A stretch of 20,804 nt of DNA, from IMG/VR virus record IMGVR_UViG_3300017746_000213, positions 1 to 20,804 of that record; one strand, 5' to 3'. The position numbers were made by a program, and so were the translations under genes. The stretch is from a virus. The stretch's first letter is position 1, and every line of letters begins with the position of its first letter. The notes beneath the pieces were generated by a model. It was not told the DNA's origin and ran no database searches. It saw only the letters and a list, made by a program, of their open reading frames with translations. Of the stretch, positions 19,044 to 20,804 are shown in pieces.

Positions 19044-20348
19044 ATGGCTACCTTTATACCACAACCATCTGACGATGAAGATCGTCTAAAACTATCACTC
19101 GAACAAGCTAAAGATTTCGCTAATAGATTTTGTCAGCCTGAAGACAATGATTTAGTAGAAGACTTCGATGAGTCGGCTCGCGAGGCTGCGTGGCGTTTAC
19201 TTCAGGCACTAGAAGAGGTACAACACCAACAATGCGATGAAAATGTTTGCGAAAAGTGTAAAGAAATAGAAGAGGAAGAATCGATAGAAGAAATAGAAGA
19301 GGAAGAATCGATAGAACAAGTCAACGAAGATAATGGAGAGCCAAAAAAAGAAGTTAAGGGAGCTGAAACGACTGAAACTTCAACTATGGATAAACTAGGA
19401 GAGATTGCTGAAAAGAATAAAGACATCCTTGACAAAGCAGCTAAAACTACTGCAGCAGCAGCAGCCGCAGGAGCCACTACTCAAACAGCAAGCGCAGCAA
19501 CTGGGTTAAGCGCGTTTGTCAGCGAAACTGTTCAAAAAGTTGGCACGATTGGAGTGGCTGGCACAATGTCAATTGGTAGTGGTGCTTATTTTCAAGCAAA
19601 AACTAGTAAAGAAAAAGGAACTGAAATTGCTGTTGTTGCCGAGCAAGAGCATCAAATATTTTCTAGTTTAAACGACTTTACTGAATCAACCATTGGATTT
19701 CAACCGTTCGCTTCTGTAACAGACACTATTGTTGAATACGCTGAAGAAGGATATGGTGACGTTATAGGAACTTCTGAAGAAGGATACGAAGGTGATGGTG
19801 GTGAAGGTGATGGTGGTGAAGGTGATGGTGAAGGTGGCGATGGTGAAGGTGAAGGTGGCGATGGTGAAGGTGAAGGTGGCGATGGTGAAGAAAAACCAGA
19901 AGAAAATTCTGAAGAAGGCAATAACGAAGAAGCTACTAAACAAGAGGAGGAAACTGAAGAAACCGAAGAGGAAACTGAAGAAACCGAAGAGGAAACCGAA
20001 GAGGAAACTGAAGAGAAAGTAGACGAAGAGGAAACTGAAGAGAAAGTAGACGAAGAGGAAACTGAAGAAACCGAAGAGGAGAAGGCTGAAGAGGAAGAGG
20101 AATCTGAAGAGGAGCAAGAGGAGGAGGAATCTGAAGAGGAGCAAGAGGAGGAGGAATCTGAAGAGGAAGAGGAAGAGCAAGAGGAGGAGGAATCTGAAGA
20201 AAAAGGGGAGCCTGAAGAACAGTCTGAAGAGGGCGAAGAGAAAAAAACAGATATTGAGAATTCAGAAGAGACATTTGAACTAGAAGAAGATGATCAAGTC
20301 ACTCAAGTCCCTGATGTGATTAAACTCCCTAACATGATAAGAAAATAG
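19044..20348 (+). CDS. acidic low-complexity late protein
   Basis: A 434-residue protein. Residues 1-75 are soluble, with Cys64, Cys69 and Cys72 (CDENVCEKC) followed by IEEEESIEEIEEEESIE repeats. Residues 130-185 are Ala/Gly-rich and hydrophobic (KAAKTTAAAAAAGATTQTASA, then VGTIGVAGTMSIGSGAYF), possibly a membrane-inserting segment. From about 233 to 418 the chain is almost entirely Glu/Gly/Asp and Thr/Gln/Ser repeats. No signal peptide. The late promoter argues for a virion or assembly role. Repeats are seen at the DNA level (see tandem repeat entries). No family recognised; a chance pattern is unlikely given the single long open frame. Confidence 0.7.
   Translation: MATFIPQPSDDEDRLKLSLEQAKDFANRFCQPEDNDLVEDFDESAREAAWRLLQALEEVQHQQCDENVCEKCKEIEEEESIEEIEEEESIEQVNEDNGEPKKEVKGAETTETSTMDKLGEIAEKNKDILDKAAKTTAAAAAAGATTQTASAATGLSAFVSETVQKVGTIGVAGTMSIGSGAYFQAKTSKEKGTEIAVVAEQEHQIFSSLNDFTESTIGFQPFASVTDTIVEYAEEGYGDVIGTSEEGYEGDGGEGDGGEGDGEGGDGEGEGGDGEGEGGDGEEKPEENSEEGNNEEATKQEEETEETEEETEETEEETEEETEEKVDEEETEEKVDEEETEETEEEKAEEEEESEEEQEEEESEEEQEEEESEEEEEEQEEEESEEKGEPEEQSEEGEEKKTDIENSEETFELEEDDQVTQVPDVIKLPNMIRK
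19833..19888 (+). repeat. 21-bp tandem repeat (Gly-Gly-Asp-Gly-Glu-Gly-Glu)
   Basis: Unit GGTGGCGATGGTGAAGGTGA plus A, about 2.7 copies from 19833. Preceded by related GGTGATGGTGGTGAA units from about 19790. Confidence 0.85.
19947..20082 (+). repeat. 21-bp and related tandem repeats (Glu-Thr-Glu-Glu)
   Basis: GAGGAAACTGAAGAAACCGA plus A occurs at 19947 and 19968; variants with GAGAAAGTAGACGAA follow, repeated twice. Confidence 0.85.
20097..20200 (+). repeat. 27-bp tandem repeat (Glu/Ser/Gln)
   Basis: A 27-base unit beginning GAGGAATCTGAAGAGGAGCA occurs at 20097-20123 and 20124-20150, with a variant following. Confidence 0.85.
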
Positions 20349-20353
20349 TTACT

Positions 20354-20545
20354 ATGGAAGACTTATTTGATAAAATACTTGCTCCATATATGGGGTCAAT
20401 GCCCGAGTTTATTATTTCAATACTGGGTTTACTAGGAACGCTTTCCTACATTGTTCCGGCTGAAAGTAAACTTGGCAGAATACTTGGTAAACTCACAGGA
20501 AATCTAACTAAACTTAAAAACTTTATACTGAAAAAGAAGAAATGA
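20354..20545 (+). CDS. small membrane protein with basic tail
   Basis: A 63-residue protein (MEDLFDKILAPYMGSMPEFI...) with a hydrophobic helix (about residues 18-35, IISILGLLGTLSYIVP) and a Lys-rich tail ending KKKK. It starts 5 bases behind the acidic gene and ends in an ATGA overlap with the next. The tail could contact the acidic repeats of its neighbour, which is inference. Resembles a small holin or membrane anchor; unrecognised. Confidence 0.6.
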   Translation: MEDLFDKILAPYMGSMPEFIISILGLLGTLSYIVPAESKLGRILGKLTGNLTKLKNFILKKKK

Positions 20546-20804
20546 AGCGCACACTCATAACTTTACTTTCAATTATTTCCGTAGCTAAATCTGCTGTTAT
20601 AATCTCTACAGGAGGTGTAATACGTAAAATAGACCCAACAGGGAACCCTACTATTAACCCTGTAATTAATCCTGTAAGACCTACCTCGATTAGTAGTGAG
20701 AAAGTCGTAGAGACATCTGAAAGCGAAGATAAAAAAGAAGATTCAATTATTACTTGGGATGCAGAAGAAGAGGATATTTATGATATTTATGATGCTCCAA
20801 ATTG
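20542..20804 (+). CDS. exported protein, 3' partial
   Basis: ATG at 20542 overlaps the previous stop; the frame runs open past the window end (87 codons seen). MKRTLITLLSIISVAKSAVI looks like a signal peptide with cleavage after about residue 18 (AKSA). The mature start has NPTINPVINPVRP, a short NP(x) repeat, then an acidic segment (EDKKEDSIITWDAEEED). The third gene of the late unit. Function unknown. Confidence 0.65.
   Translation, partial: MKRTLITLLSIISVAKSAVIISTGGVIRKIDPTGNPTINPVINPVRPTSISSEKVVETSESEDKKEDSIITWDAEEEDIYDIYDAPN

Noticed and set aside
19686-20180. Long minus-strand open frame rich in Phe/Leu
   Set aside because: Reverse complement of the Glu-rich tandem repeats; a compositional shadow.
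19790-20200. Possible CRISPR-like or satellite array
   Set aside because: Units are in frame within one protein and have no spacers.

Overview
The window looks like part of the genome of a T4-type, probably marine, tailed phage of a Gram-negative host. It is AT-rich and almost every gene lies on the + strand, packed end to end. Exact or near-exact T4-style late promoter boxes (TATAAATA) sit directly in front of structural, lysis and exported-protein genes. DNA-metabolism genes of the T4/cyanophage/pelagiphage type are present (T4 RNase H-type 5' nuclease, PhoH ATPase, PD-(D/E)XK nuclease, GIY-YIG nuclease). The Gram-negative host is inferred from a lipoprotein o-spanin candidate and an outer-membrane barrel protein. 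The host genus cannot be read from the sequence, and the family names come from recognising motifs, not from a search.

Layout. 1-5656 is a DNA-metabolism block: the 3' end of an Ntn-hydrolase gene, then GIY-YIG nuclease, RNase H, a DUF6433-like protein, zinc ribbon, PhoH, PD-(D/E)XK nuclease, HAD hydrolase. 5665-5916 has a tiny membrane protein and a tRNA with a CAT anticodon. 5942-7639 is led by a late promoter and a beta-propeller-like protein. 7640-11447 is an accessory block of many small unknown genes, several with their own strong sigma70-type promoter. It contains an unusual structured RNA (9374-9544) made of a tRNA-like fold whose anticodon loop is replaced by two hairpins. 11474-14633 holds a DUF932-type protein, small membrane proteins, a KpsS-like glycosyltransferase and a ParB-like protein. 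14667-15443 encodes an exported barrel protein and ends in a terminator. 15500-16996 has a second copy of a hairpin/promoter element and more small genes. 17005-18919 is the lysis region: GH24 muramidase and Amidase_2 on +, and holin and overlapping spanin candidates on -, converging on a bidirectional terminator. 19044-20804 is a late unit with a very acidic repeat protein, a small membrane protein and an exported protein cut by the window end.

Expression. Two promoter systems are visible. Ten host-type promoters (mostly TTTACA / TATAAT or TAGAAT) all have exactly 17 bp between boxes. Seven TATAAATA/AATAAATA late boxes precede late genes, including a divergent pair at 18968 and 19020. Shine-Dalgarno sequences are essentially absent. 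Many starts read ATATTATG, and several promoters lie so close to the ATG that the mRNA would be nearly leaderless.

Most unusual items: the tRNA-like RNA at 9374-9475 with its structured neighbour at 9477-9544; the two long intergenic elements (7640-7931 and 15500-15785) whose hairpin arms differ at three positions but stay perfectly complementary; and the phage-encoded outer-membrane protein.
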